Shown piece by piece: positions 14,240-26,071 of a stretch of 64,000 nt of DNA. Numbering within the stretch: the first letter of the stretch is position 1; each line of letters begins with the position of its first letter. The position numbers were made by a program, and so were the translations under genes. The notes beneath the pieces are model-generated. The model made no database searches. It saw nothing but the letters and a program-made list of their open reading frames with translations, and was not told the origin of the DNA. Location of the stretch: NCBI GenBank assembly GCA_001986395.2, contig MQVO02000064.1, positions 21,043-85,042 of the forward strand, written 5' to 3'. This DNA is from Irpex lacteus. Lineage: Eukaryota; Basidiomycota; Agaricomycetes; Polyporales; Irpicaceae.

Positions 14240-16554
14240 TTATGCGGTCTTCGTTGTGCCACTAGGGGCCTCTGCAGGAGCTGTAGGGGCAGGATGAGCA
14301 CCCTTTCTAGCACGTTTACTCATGCCCCTGATTCTCTCGCCATATATCCAAAACAGTATCAGCCTGTGAATCTTCATTAGTATCCTCAGCACGACTAGTC
14401 GAAAGGCAGAAAGGAACTCACGCGGGTGTACCGATGCCCAAACAGAACGCCGCCAAGATAGTGTCGCCCTTCCCGTACCCAAGTGCGTCGTACATGTACG
14501 GTGCAAAGAGCGGGAAGCCGAACCCTGCAAGTGAACGGAAGCATGATACTGCAGCCAGGGCTGAACAAAGACAATGAACGTTAACGGTGAGACAGTGTAA
14601 TAAGGAGAAGAAAAGACGCATACCTGATGCAGCATATAAGGGAAACGAGTCGATCACGTAGGCCTGTAGGCCCTGGAAAACTGAGGCGGACCCAATACCC
14701 AGGAAATAAAATCCCTGTCGCGATGAACAATACACCACACATGAGTGTGTAATTATATAACTTGAGTTGAATAAGACGTACGATGTCAGGGCCAATCCAG
14801 TGCGTATGATTCTGCGCCGTCCAGCCTCCAATTAGTAGACCGATAGGAAGGCACAGCGTCCCAGGAAATATAGGCACTATGTCGATGGTGAGTTTTCATT
14901 GCACGAAAATTGGTATGGAAACACTTACAAAGTCGATATTCTGGCTTCCCTACGCCGTTTCTTTTTGTCATAATTCTGTACGTTCGATCGATCATTATGG
15001 AGTTAACTTGGGCTGCTGTGATAAGACCAAGTCCCTAGAAGATGTGTACCCGCATCAGAATGCTGTTCATGACCTACGTAGCCTAAGAGAGGTGCGTACC
15101 AATGGAATATAGTGCAGCCCAACGATACCAATCTTTTGGTGATACACCTCGGTGTATATCCGCGGTAGAGTCGTTAGCACCACTATAAACAGTTTCATGA
15201 GCCTCAATCGTTATTTCTCTCGGAATGAAAACTCACGGTATAAAACTCCGTATACAAATGCGAGATAGGCTCCAAACAGCTGAATAATCGGCTCCTGGAT
15301 GAAGATCGCGAATGGCCGCACGAGAGAGTGGATAACCCATTCTTTCATTGATCTACCACCCTGTTTCTGCTCGTAAACCGTTTGAATGATTGTGTTCGCA
15401 CCGCCCTTCTCCGCATCCATCTGAGCGCGCAGTCTGTTCGCTTTGCGTTTGAGGAGTACGGGTGCGTATGCTATATATAAGGATGGGTTAATAGGAATAT
15501 TCAGATGTACGTGATGGCAGAGGCGTACTCTCTCTCAACAGAAGAAACCCTGTTGCTTGGACAAACCCGTTTGCAATCGTTATCGCTCGGAAGACCCACC
15601 TCCAGGTCGAATACTGCGCCACAAACCCTCCCGTTATCGGGCCGATGACTGGTCCAAGCAGAGGAGCAAGCGAATATATTCCAACCGCTTTGCCTCGCTC
15701 TTTGGCATCCCATAAATCTGCGAGAACTCCTCCACCAACCTGTAACGGTAATCGTGAGTATAAAAGCTGTCGCTCATACTGTGCAGTGGCTTACAGATAG
15801 AGGAGCACTACCTCCAAGACCTGCGAGAAATCGGAAGGCAATAAATTGCCCCTTATTTTGCGCAAAGGCGCACGCAAGGGTGAATGCTGCAGGATCATCA
15901 GCAACGTTCGAATACAAGTATAACCGTACTTACCAAGGAATGTCAAGTTTGCAAGCTGTAAAACGATAACTCGTCCGTATATCTCGCTAAGTGGACCCAG
16001 AAATAGAGGTCCAACAGCTGTGGCAAAGAAAATATGAGCAACCCTGCGACTCAGGGATATGCTACTAGATCGACTTACCGTATGCGAGAACAAAGACCGA
16101 TATTGTCATGGACACCTCTACTGACGCAGTGATATGGAGATCAGCAGCTATTTGAAAGGCTGCAGGTGCAACCATGGAAGACGACAGGGCAGATATGAGA
16201 GCGAATAACGACATTGTCATTGCCACACTCCATTTCTTTCCCATTCGCCAACTTCCAGAATATCAGCATCCGGCACATAAGTGATAAGAAGCAAAGAACG
16301 TACTTTTTCGGATTTCGAGGATCATCAGGACCATCCCAGTCGACAATCAATGGCTTCGCATCCGTTACGGTGGGGGCTTGTGATGCTGAGCTTGGTATAG
16401 GGGCATCGACGGCTTTCTTGACCTCCGAATAGTTATCAGTCAAGACTGGTTGTGCTGAAGGTGGTCTGTCGTCGTTGTCTGACTGAACGACGAGATGCGA
16501 ATCATTCGTGTGACTTCGGACAGTGGTGTCCGGTTCAATTTGTGGGCTAGCCAT
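14240..16554 (-). CDS. MFS transporter, DHA1 drug:H+ antiporter / polyamine type (copy 2)
   Basis: Paralogue of the transporter at 10.4-12.9 kb with the same exon plan. The N-terminus ends LIVDWDGPDDPRNPKNWRMG and leads into KKWSVAMTMSLFALI. Motif A (GPLSEIYGRVIVLQLANL), the GGGVLADLW / GPVIGPITGGF block, RPFAIFIQEPIIQLFGAYLA and the terminal helix LILFWIYGERIRGMSKRAR are all present. The cytosolic tail differs from copy 1 (Ala/Pro/Thr-rich, ending TTKTA). No in-frame stop interrupts the joined exons, so both copies appear functional. Substrate unknown; export of a toxic compound or secondary metabolite is a family-level expectation only. Confidence 0.88.
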
Positions 16555-17069
16555 GAGTCTGCTAGCGTCCAGAGTAGGGTATGATGTCCAAGGACAAGGA
16601 GAATGAGTATGAAGTGTGCTTCATACCTCAACCGTCAAACCCGTCCAATATATACCTGTCCATAGGATCTCAGTTACCCAATCGTACTGACTGTCTGGCG
16701 ACGTTTCCAGAACGGGGCATCGAGACTGTATGTACTGCGCGCCGTAATAGTCAGCTGGCTAGTGTAAGCGTCTCTTCCACGCAAAGATTGTTAGACGCCC
16801 ATATACGGTCAGGTTCGCCCTCGGCCCGCTCACGCAAGGCAGCGAGTCGGGGCCCGATACATAAGTAACGGATCCTACAAAGTGTAGGATCGTTCACCAC
16901 CGAACCGCATGTATAAAGCAGATTGGCATAGCAAATAACCTATTTTTACACAGATCAGCCTAGACAGCCACTAGCAGTGCAGAAAGCCAAACACGACGTC
17001 CGTCACGATGGGATGGTCCACTTTCGATTGAGGCTCGAGACCAATCTCGGTACTTTTGATCCGCGCATT
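16555..17069. other. Intergenic region upstream of MFS copy 2
   Basis: Promoter region of transporter copy 2 and 3' region of the carboxypeptidase gene. It contains the perfect hairpin at 16871-16891 and a TATATA-like block at about 16648-16655. Nothing else is evident. Confidence 0.4.
16871..16891. repeat. Perfect 8-bp inverted repeat with 5-base loop
   Basis: The arms gatcctac (16871-16878) and gtaggatc (16884-16891) are exact reverse complements around the loop aaagt. It sits about 320 bases upstream of transporter copy 2. It could be a dimeric regulator site or chance. Confidence 0.5.
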
Positions 17070-19600
17070 TTAGGCCGACGGTGAGTCGCGCTTTCCAAGC
17101 AGGTACGAGATCGTCTGGAATGCAGCCCACGGTACGAACTCTGCAATGACGAACACCGTCAGTTATGTTGGTACGTCCGAACATTCGACGACTTACGAGG
17201 TGTCATGTGGCCACTAAACGAAAACTCAACATCTACACAAGTTCGTGAGTAAATACGGTCGATAGTGAATTGTAATGCATGGACAAGAACGTACATGTCA
17301 GATTGCGCTCTTGGTGGAAGTTCCCGAACGAGCCCATGTTTTCCACGACGAATGAGTCTTGCTCAATAGGCGTTTGGAAACCTTGCAAGCCGTTCCACGT
17401 CATGTTTCTGCGAGGCAAGGCCACATGTCAGGAGATCCGCGGAGACTCAGCCGTATCAATAACATACTGAATAGCGATTCGTGTTCCTTCGGCCACCAAG
17501 ATGAAATCCTAAACACCAGATTGCTCAGTTGAAGGTGAGTGCAAAGCTGCCCGTGGAAGTTGAAACGTACCGCCAGTCCATGAACGACCACGGTCCTGAG
17601 ACTCTTCTCGATGACGTTGGGTAACACGCTCAACGTCGATGCTACGCTCTGATCACGACCAGGCTGTCCTTGCGCGTTGACATAGACAGAACCTGAGCTG
17701 CAGGTCTCCCAATTGATGTGAGGAGCATGGATTGCACGTTGCACCTGCCAACAGAAGTCAAATCACGGCTCCTTTCAAAGCATCGAGTGTGCGTACGTCA
17801 GTCCTGAGAAGATAAATTAATTATTAATCGATGTAAATAGGCCACGAGTCGGTACATACCTGTTGAAGTAGACAAACTGCTGCGTGGACTGTGGGAACCC
17901 GATGACGCTCCCTGAGAAATTAACAATGGTCAGTGGACGAGTCAAGATTCATTTCGTAGAACCACGTACATAGCTTAGGCCATGTGTCAGACACACGATA
18001 CACATCAAATGCCGGGTTAATCCTATAGAAGATCCAGATTCAGCCACATGCTCTTTTTCGTCGACTCAGATGAACGAGGTACTCACACAGTAACTTGTTG
18101 CTGAATCGGACTATGGAGGCGACAGCTAGGCTGCACGCCAACAGCCTTTGTGACATTGTCAAAGGTCGCTCCAGCGGGAAGAGGAAGCTGTCCAGCCGGA
18201 GGGTAGGTGACAAACTTGTCGAGGTAGTCAGTGTACCCGCACGTGTCAGAGATATTTTGGAGATGGGCGTAAAAAGACGCGTTGAAGGGGAAGAGGTCTC
18301 TGTGTGCTTGAGCGAACCGAAGAGCAGGGATTTCTTGCTGGACCAAGCCCCAAGAGAGAGAAGGGTCGGCGATCCAGATTCCCTTGAGGTTCAGGTCGAC
18401 TTCTTTAGGGTGCTCGTAAAGCCAGTTGGCAATGTAAGGAACGTCTGAATGAGGATCATCAGCACCGGAACTATGCGCTAGAAGACCTTTCAAAACGTAC
18501 AAAAGCCAGCATACTGTAAGAGCCATTACGGTAGTCAGCAGTGCTCTGGGCGGTGGGACAAGAAGGAAATACGTACGCTTTCACCACTCACGAAGAAGTT
18601 GCTTCCCTTTAATTCGTTGAAAACCTCGAGGAACTGGCCCAAGAAACCAGCGACTTGCTCTGCCAACTGGTCGTCGTTGGTGATGTTCGGTGTTCCTTGA
18701 GAGAACCCGGTCTATCGAACGTCATGAGTCGTGCATCACCTTGGCGGTTGACTCCGAGGCCACTTACTCCAACGGGTTGCTCAACCCAAACTACATTCGC
18801 GAGGCTAGTCCAGCTCCAGGGGTTACTGGACGTAAGTGTAAGTAAGTGATATGATTGTACCTATGTTCAACGGTTATACTCACGGAGTAGGCTCTGACTG
18901 TCCCCATGACCAGGCTAAGTGAAACCGTCGATAATCAAACTTTGTCTCTTGTCTTGTCACATGTATACTCACAGATCGGACCGTTCTCTTGTAAGAACCC
19001 CTCGAGAGAAGAACAACCGGGCCCACCTTAACCCTCTAATTAGCCACAGTAAATGTGAACAGGCTTCTCGTTACGTACCGTTGGTCCAGAAGAGAAGATC
19101 ATTTGCGTTGGAAGCGTTCGTAGTGGGCCAGAACCTAGTATAACGTCAGTGTCGTGCATCGCTTGGTCCATAAAGAAGAGTGAAAATACCAGAAGAACAA
19201 TTTGCGGGTCTCGTGCGGGTCAGCAGAGATGGGCATGAGACCAGACCAGGAAGGTCCAGCATCGAAGTTCACTGTTCGCGGATTCGTGTCAGTCATAAAT
19301 TACAGCCTTTGCCACAATCCGTTCCTTACCCAAAGGTAACTTGGATCCATCGACGAAAAATTGCTTCGCACGAGGATTCTTGAAAGTAGGCGGGTCGGCT
19401 CTCTTGGTCAGAGCTGGAGGCACAGGTGGGCCAAACGAGGGAAAACTCTTTAGCATTTCCTCTCGTTGCTCGATCTGAAAGTTGACAGCGTCCGCCATGC
19501 CTTCCATGGCACTTCCAGAGAAGATGCGAGCATATGTGCCAGAGATGGAGAGACCGCTCAACGCAGTGAGACGGACAAGGTTGCTGAACAGGGACCTCAT
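17070..19600 (-). CDS. Secreted serine carboxypeptidase (peptidase family S10)
   Basis: A many-exon gene for an alpha/beta-hydrolase peptidase that removes C-terminal residues at acid pH, in the vacuole or outside the cell. The N-terminus has a hydrophobic signal-like stretch (LVRLTALSGLSISGTYA). The substrate-binding motif GGPGCSSLEGFLQENGPI lies near 18970-19030. The nucleophile motif SGESYAG is rebuilt across an intron whose donor directly follows the GES codons near 18580. The catalytic Asp lies in VVHGLADFILVAEG and the His in FSFSGHMTPEFVPWAAFQTI near the end. The stop is at 17070. All three catalytic positions are present, so the enzyme should be active. Possible alternative: a vacuolar enzyme, since the propeptide is not resolved. 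Confidence 0.9.
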
Positions 19601-19666
19601 GGTGCAAAAGCGAAGGAAGACAAGCGAGATTCCTGCGCTGGTACATCATGGGGTCAAAAAAGCTGT

Positions 19667-19673
19667 CTTTATA
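19667..19673 (-). promoter_or_regulatory. TATA-like element of the carboxypeptidase gene
   Basis: TATAAAG on the minus strand about 70 bases upstream of the start codon at 19600. Plausible core promoter by sequence and spacing. Confidence 0.4.
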
Positions 19674-19799
19674 TGCGTCGTCGTAGGCGGCGAATAATGC
19701 TGAGTTTCGAGCTGCTTCAGCTGGAGGGGCCACCGGTCCAGTCAGATGCATATGGCTTTCTAATGGTAGATCAGCTTCTGTGGAACTTATTGGGTGGTT

Positions 19800-20200
19800 C
19801 TAGATGAGTATTTGTATAGAAAAAGTAAGTGCGCATGGTAGAGATAAGAAAACGAAGATCACGAGGGGTCGGAAACGTTCTTGCGAGAGATTCGAGCGGC
19901 AGAAGCGAGTGTAGCTGGAGTGATCTTGAGTTGCTTGATACGGAAGTAATGTGGGCAGCCAAACTACGACATGCAGTTGTTTGTTCGATGCTACCTGCGT
20001 GACATGAGTTATCATGACATGTCAGACGTCTCACATCCCCTTACCTTGCAGCCGCGTTCACCACTCGCAGGGAGATGAAGCAAAAGTACAAGCAGTCTGG
20101 GGGAGAGAATACTAAGACGGTCCGCTGGACACGATACGAACCACGCGCCATAGAACAGTAGAGATTCCGCTACGGCATCATAAGCAGCTTTGGTACTCAT
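19800..20200 (-). CDS. Possible two-exon small hypothetical protein
   Basis: An ATG at 20200 opens a 52-codon exon (KAAYDAVAESLLFYGAW, then a Leu-rich stretch) ending at a good donor, gtaagg. A cag acceptor near 19995 restores the same phase and leads to a stop at 19800, for about 116 residues. The last part is hydrophobic. I do not recognise it. Another frame of the second exon also looks protein-like (RTFPTPRDLRFLISTMRT) and continues toward SHMHLTGPVAPPAEAARN near 19740, so the true exon structure may differ or the gene may be decayed. Confidence 0.25.
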
Positions 20201-20688
20201 CTTGGATTGTTTCTCTCACAATACGAGAAACGGCGCCAGTATGAGGAGGGATATCCACTTTGAATCGCCATATGACGTTTCTATACTGTATTTGCGCACA
20301 TGATGACCATGGGAATGCGGCGAAATCCTATCGTCACCATGTTCGCAACAGTAGCATCGAGCACTGACAGCCAATATAAGAAGATCGGCGTGCTAGTCAC
20401 TAGCTACAGCTACATGAGCTTGGAAATTGAACGGAAGTAGAGAAATATGTTTCAACTTACTGCGCTTTGCACAGGCAAGACCGTAGACCTACAAACGCTA
20501 TGATGAAGGTCATGGTTCGAGTTGAACAATCCACAAAAACCATAAGCGAGCCTGAGTGACTCGGTCGCCTAGAATGGAGTTGCGATCAATTGATGCGCCC
20601 CTCTGCTTAGTCATACATCAGCAGATTTGCCTCGATCGTTTGGCAATGAGCTCTGAACGTCCCGCCCACCACACCTCACGTTCTCAAA
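20201..20688. other. Intergenic region upstream of PXR1
   Basis: Promoter region of the PXR1 gene. I see no gene or repeat. The short frames have no features. Confidence 0.35.
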
Positions 20689-22434
20689 ATGGGTCTCGCA
20701 GGCAGGAAAGAAAAGCAGCGGATTGGACACGACCCCAGGAATCTGTCATGGGCAGACGGTACGCGTTACTCTCTATCGTGTCTCAAGACGACTAACAAGG
20801 ACACCCTTACCGGTATTAGATGCAAGTAAATTTGGTGCTGCATACCTTCAGAAGATGGGATGGTCTGTCGGTACAGGTCTAGGTGCTGCAGGTGATGGCC
20901 GTACTACGCACATAAAGGTGCAGCAAAAGCTCGACATGATGGGCATTGGTGCGGCGCACCAGAAAGACCCGAACGGATTAGCGTGGAAGCAAAATAAGGA
21001 TTTCGAGAATTTATTGAGGCGGCTGAATGCTGGTGGGGATGGAAATGTCGAGGCTGAGATGTCGAAGATTGATGGATTTGCGAAGGCTAGTGAGAGTAAG
21101 GAGGAGGATGGGGAGGCAGACGGACAGGAGGAGAAGGAAGAGAAGAAGCGTAAACGAGGGGTGGATGAGGACGATACTGAAGTGCGAAAGAAGAAATCGA
21201 AGAAGAGTAAGGGAGGAGACGATGAAGATGGCAAGAAAAAGAAGAAAAAGTCAAAGGACAAGTCGAAGCAGTGTGAGGACGAACAATCCACCAAGGCGCG
21301 CTCACCATCCCCAGAACCCGTTAAACCTGCCGTAGTCCATGCTCGGCCGTAAGTGTTATCCCACCACCCTGTATATCAGGCTGACAGTTCCTTAGACATC
21401 GAGCACATCGAGCACGCTTCCTAGCCTCCAAACATCTCGCCTCCAAATCCTCCACCGCCATTGACGAAATCCTCGGCATATCACGCTCAACATCCGCCAC
21501 TCCCTACCCCTCCACACCCCTCGACTCTACCTCATCACCAACCCCAACTACCACAGAACAAACGGAGAGCCTGAGCCTAGAAAAGTTGACGACATCGACC
21601 AAGAGCGTCATGGACTACTTCAAGGAAAAGCTGCTCGCAAAGTCGAGTGGGACGTCCACACCCGTCGCTTCTACTTCAACTTCCACGCCGCGGAACGGGC
21701 CTGCCGATGAAGAGGACGACGATTACGGTGACAGGCCTCGTGGTGGTCTGGGACTTGGATTCAGCAGAGCAGGTCTCGGTGCCAGCTCTTCTACTGCACC
21801 GTCCTTCGGGCTTGGGAGTAACGGTGGCATTGGAAGCTCCAAGTTACGCTCAGAGGTTCAATTCGCAGCTACGGAGCGCGTCGAGGCTGAGAGCAGTGCC
21901 TCTATCGGATTGGGCATGTTCTCGCGACTGTCTTCGATGTTCGCGTCTGCGTCGTCTACTTCGGTGGTACAGGCTGAGGAGAGCGTGACGGTCGAGACTA
22001 CGGAGAGGAAGGATGTTGAGGATGCGGAGGAGAAGACAAAGGTGAAGAAGGAGAAGAAAGAGAAGAAGAGTAAGAAGGGGAAGGAAAAGGCTGTGAGCGA
22101 GGAAGCCGAGGTGGAAGAGGTCGCTGAGAAGAAAACGAAGAAAAGCAAGAAGAGAAAGGACGTTGAGGATGAGCCGTCTAGTGAAGACCCTGCCGAGGAA
22201 AAGAGAGCGAAGAAGAAGCGCAAGGAGAAAGATGTAGTGGACGCGGACGTGAACGCTGAGCCGGTCGTAGCAGGTGAGGTTGAGAAGTCAAGCAAGAAGG
22301 CAAAGAAAGAGAAGAAGTCGAAGTCGAAGTCGAAGGTAGAGGAGGAGGTCACTGAGGAGGTGGATTCCAAGGAGGAGAAGAAGAAAAAGAAAAAGGACAA
22401 GTCGTCGAAACGGAAGAGTAGCGAGGAGTCCTAG
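20689..22434 (+). CDS. PXR1: G-patch nucleolar protein PXR1/PINX1 (Gno1)
   Basis: Three exons: 20689-20758, 20820-21348 and 21396-22434, all with GT-AG borders. The joined N-terminus starts MGLAGRKEKQRIGHDPRN, then WADDASKFGAAYLQKMGW and GTGLGAAGDGRTTHIKV. This is the diagnostic PXR1/PINX1 start with the G-patch glycines. Across the second junction it reads HRAHRARFLASKHLAS and AIDEILGI, the second conserved block. The remainder is a long Lys/Glu-rich tail with many KKSKK runs, typical of nucleolar proteins. In yeast Pxr1 stimulates the helicase Prp43 in rRNA and snoRNA maturation, and the human orthologue also binds telomerase. The start is set by this conserved N-terminus. The long antisense frames under the tail are composition artefacts. 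Confidence 0.92.
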
Positions 22435-22702
22435 TTCTATGTAGTATTGTCCATGTGCGCTGTACCGTCTCTCTTTTCACCTCATGATTTTTAATGCACG
22501 ACTTGCATGCCTCTTTCACGTCTGCATCCGAGAAGAAGGAACAACACACCGTAAGTATTACTATAAGATCGAGTGTACACTCTAAGTACCGTCTACATAG
22601 TCTGCGTGCAACAACAACAAAGTTCTATAACCATCCATATACCCGCTTGTCCAGCAATACACCAACTCCCCACCAGCCCTCCATTCAACTCACCCACCCG
22701 AA

Positions 22703-25629
22703 CTAATCCCACCGCACCCGCTTCGCATACTCTCTAATATCCGACACAAACGAATCCCCCACCTCGTCCCCCGCGCCCGTCGCCACCTTCAAAATGAGCT
22801 CGTTGAGCGCAGTGTTGCCGAGCACGTCGACGTGGTCCCCCGTCGTCCCGCCTCCTCGGGGTATAGTCGCGACGGGTTCGTGTGGGAGCTACGCAGGTTC
22901 AATGTACGTAGCGTCAGCCAGTCAGACATTGAAGCAAGTAACCACGAGACAGAGAAACGCACCTCAACAGTAACAACCTCCATCCCCGCGGGATTCCACC
23001 TTCTCCTCTTCCACCCCTCCACACACATCGCCCCCAAACTCAAAAGACTAACAGTCCCATCCCCCTCGCCCATCTTCACCCCATTCGTGATCTTCGGACT
23101 CACGCCAGGATCCGTATACTCCGAATCGATGTAAATGCGCCGCGAGAGCGGCATATTCAGAGGGGTACAATCTGTAGTGTTGGACGGCACGCAGGAGGGA
23201 TCGTGCGCGTCGGGTTGGACGTCGTCGTATTCGTAGGTTCCGCGTGTGTACCAGTACGACCTCTCCGTATCCTTTCCCACCCCATACGCACAAACCACCT
23301 TCGTACTAGGCGCGTTCGGCAACTGCACCTCAAGCGGATTACTCCACGTCCTCGGGTCCCTCACTCCGTTCCACCGCAACTTCTCCTCGTCTCTCTCGAT
23401 ACCGAAGGAGTAGTTCGAGGCGACCATGCGTTGGAAATGTGCGGGTGTGCGCTCGAGGATCCAGGAGGAGGCGGTGGAGGCTGTCATGTTTAGGGGGAGG
23501 TCGTGGGTTTGGGTGACGGGGTGGTGATGCTCTTCTGCGTTTGCGTTTGTTTCTGCGTTGGACGACGTGTCGCGGAAGGCGATGAGGGAGCCGTGGGTGT
23601 GGTCTGCGTTGGAGGGGTCGTCGGGGGCGAAGGTTTCGTTGCCCCATATTGCGTCTCCTCCCTAGTAAGGAAGTAATTACGCGTGAGTTTGCCACTTTAT
23701 CAGTTCCTGGAGAACTGAGATGGGTGTGAGGTGTATATGCGTACCTTGATCCACATACTCGCGCTCCCCGCCCAACTATGGAACAATTTCCTCCTTTCCT
23801 TCCTTGAGAAGAATCGCTCCAGGACTACCGAATGACGATGATCACAGTCGCATCAAATTTGGAGGGTAGAAAAAGGGGAGTATGTGTGTGACTCACCATA
23901 AGCACCAGCAGGGTTCATCTGCACCGTGTCCTTCATCTCGCCCGACAGGAACGCAGACATCGCTTTGGCCTACACATATAATCACCCATCAATGTCTCAC
24001 CTTCACTGGAGCACTCCACCATGGCGGGGAGAGAGGAAGGGGAAGGGTGACGTACGACTCCCTACAAGATGAGTATGTATGTTAGGATGTGAGGATTATT
24101 GGAAGGGAGGGAGGGAGAGGGAATGGAAGGACGTACGAGATGTGTACCAGCAATAGTAATCAACGACTCCACATGTTTCTACAAGGTAAAGCGTCTTGTC
24201 TATCAGGTAGCTCCACTTCTACAGAGGTCGCAAAGTCATGCGTACCTCGACCCAATCAGACCCGCCGTTCCCGTGTTCGGGGCTTTCGACCCACTTGAAG
24301 CTACCCGTTCCAAGTGAGCTTGCTTAACATAAACAGCATAAGGGGGTAGGGATAGGACGTACAAATACTGTCACTCGAACGAGAGAAAGAGAGTTAGTGA
24401 GAGTGCTAGAAGGAATGGAAGGTAGAGAACTTACGAGCATGACGGTGCTTCCCATAGAGTGTGCGACAAGCACAACTCGTTCGTTATGTCTCGTTCTAAT
24501 GGTATCCTCTCAGGTCAGCGTCCCCAACAGCCAAAAATAGAAAGAGAAATGGCACAAAGCACTCACTTAAACCCCTCAATCATCCCCTTCAACCTCGAAA
24601 AATACCCATCCCTAACCTCCAAATTCCCAAAACTAAGCCTCCAATCATAACTCGCCATGCCCAAATTATTCGTACTATCATACCCCACCACCGCCAGATT
24701 CTCCACAATCTTCTGCCACAGCCAGTACCCCTGTATGAACATGCTCGCCGCATCGATGCCCTCCGCCGCGCGCACTTTCGCGTGGGGAGGGTCCAGTCCG
24801 GTGAGGGGGTCGAGCATGATGGCGGAGATCCAGCGGTCGCGGTTGAAGGTTACTTGGGAGAGCATGGAGAAGCCGCCCCACATTTTTTGACGGAAGAAGG
24901 GGCGGAAGTCGGGGGAGGTGGACCAGGACTCGAGGCCCTAGCAGTGTGTGTTATTCATGTTGATGGTTGTGAGTAAGGGAGAGGGCGACTTACGGTGGAT
25001 ATAATCCCCGGTACGAGAATAACAGGATGCTTCGCACTCAACCCACGTTCCGCAATCGCCTCGCCGACGGTAAACTCCAACCCATTATTGTTCAGTTTCC
25101 ACGGTTCGGGTATGTTGCTCTTGAGCCGTCGCCATTCGTTCTCGACGAGGGAGAGATCGAATTGGGGGAGTTGGGGGAGGGAGAGGCCGGTGCCGAGTTC
25201 GAACTCGTCGAGGAGGAGGGCGAGGTGGGTTTGGAAGTCGGTGAAGTCGTTGGGCTGGATTAGGATGAAGCCGAGGAGGACTCCCACTGTTATAGAGTGT
25301 ACGGAGTGAGTAACGAAAGATGAGGGGAGTGGGGGACGTACGTATGATGCCAAGAGGGAAGAGGAACTTGGCTTTACCATAGAACCTCTGCTCTTGCTTC
25401 ACACTCCATCAGCCTTCTCTTCCACTAATCACAAACCACCTCTAATACACACCTGCTGGACCTTATCCCTCCAAGCCTCAACCTTGTCCGCCAACTCCTC
25501 CTTCAAACTGTCCACCTCGCCATCATTACGCACGTGTTTGTCCTGCTGAACGACCGCTGTATCCGAGTCGTGTCGCTTTTTGAGGCTTGTGGATCGTCTT
25601 CGCACGGCTGTAGATTGAGAGGCGGACAT
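22703..25629 (-). CDS. LRO1: Phospholipid:diacylglycerol acyltransferase (PDAT)
   Basis: A multi-exon enzyme of the LCAT family that moves an acyl chain from a phospholipid to diacylglycerol to make triacylglycerol in the ER. The N-terminus is basic and followed by one membrane segment (VGVLLGFILIQP). Then come KHPVILVPGIIST, GLESWSTSPDFRPFFRQKMW, DRWISAIMLDPLTGLDPP, YDSTNNLGMASYDWRLSFGN, the nucleophile motif VLVAHSMGSTVML, and GDGTVSLLSLGAMC with the DHVDVLGN His near the C-terminus. The Ser-Asp-His triad is therefore present. The stop is at 22703 and the last residues are AKRVRWD. Size (about 640 residues) and motif order match yeast Lro1. It shares an upstream region of about 440 bases with the divergent cupin gene. 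Confidence 0.92.
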
Positions 25630-26071
25630 CTTCGCGAGCCTCCAGCTGTGCGGTGAGTGTTGTGAGCCAGGCGGTGGTCTGACAGAACGTGTTTCTCGAA
25701 AACATAGCGAAACACGTCAACGGCACTCGGCCCGGGCCGGCGAATACACGTCATGATGGCAGCAACTTCGCCGATCGAGTTCTTCTAGCAATCGATTCTA
25801 AACTTTGACTCGTACAGTATGGAAAGCGATTCTAGATCTGACATGACACACTCATGTTTTCACTCTAGTACTCGCGTGTGTCTGCTATATCTATTGGATT
25901 ATGCTAGGCTGTCATGTAGTACGAAGATAAGCTTATCTCATGACTCGGTAGCAATACAGTCAACTCCCTCGCGAACACTCATCAAGTGCGAAGTCTCCTG
26001 GTAAGTGGAATGCTTACCTGAACATCGATTTCTGACAGTCGTCATATATCGACTCCCAACTTATAGAAAAG
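25630..26071. promoter_or_regulatory. Bidirectional promoter region between LRO1 and the cupin gene
   Basis: The LRO1-like gene starts at 25629 (-) and the cupin gene at 26072 (+), so this 442-base interval must drive both. No TATA element stands out. Role inferred from gene arrangement. Confidence 0.4.

Noticed and set aside
20848..22400. Long minus-strand Ser/Phe-rich frames
   Set aside because: They are antisense to the Lys/Glu-rich tail of PXR1; poly-Phe and poly-Ser runs are the mirror of Lys/Glu codons.
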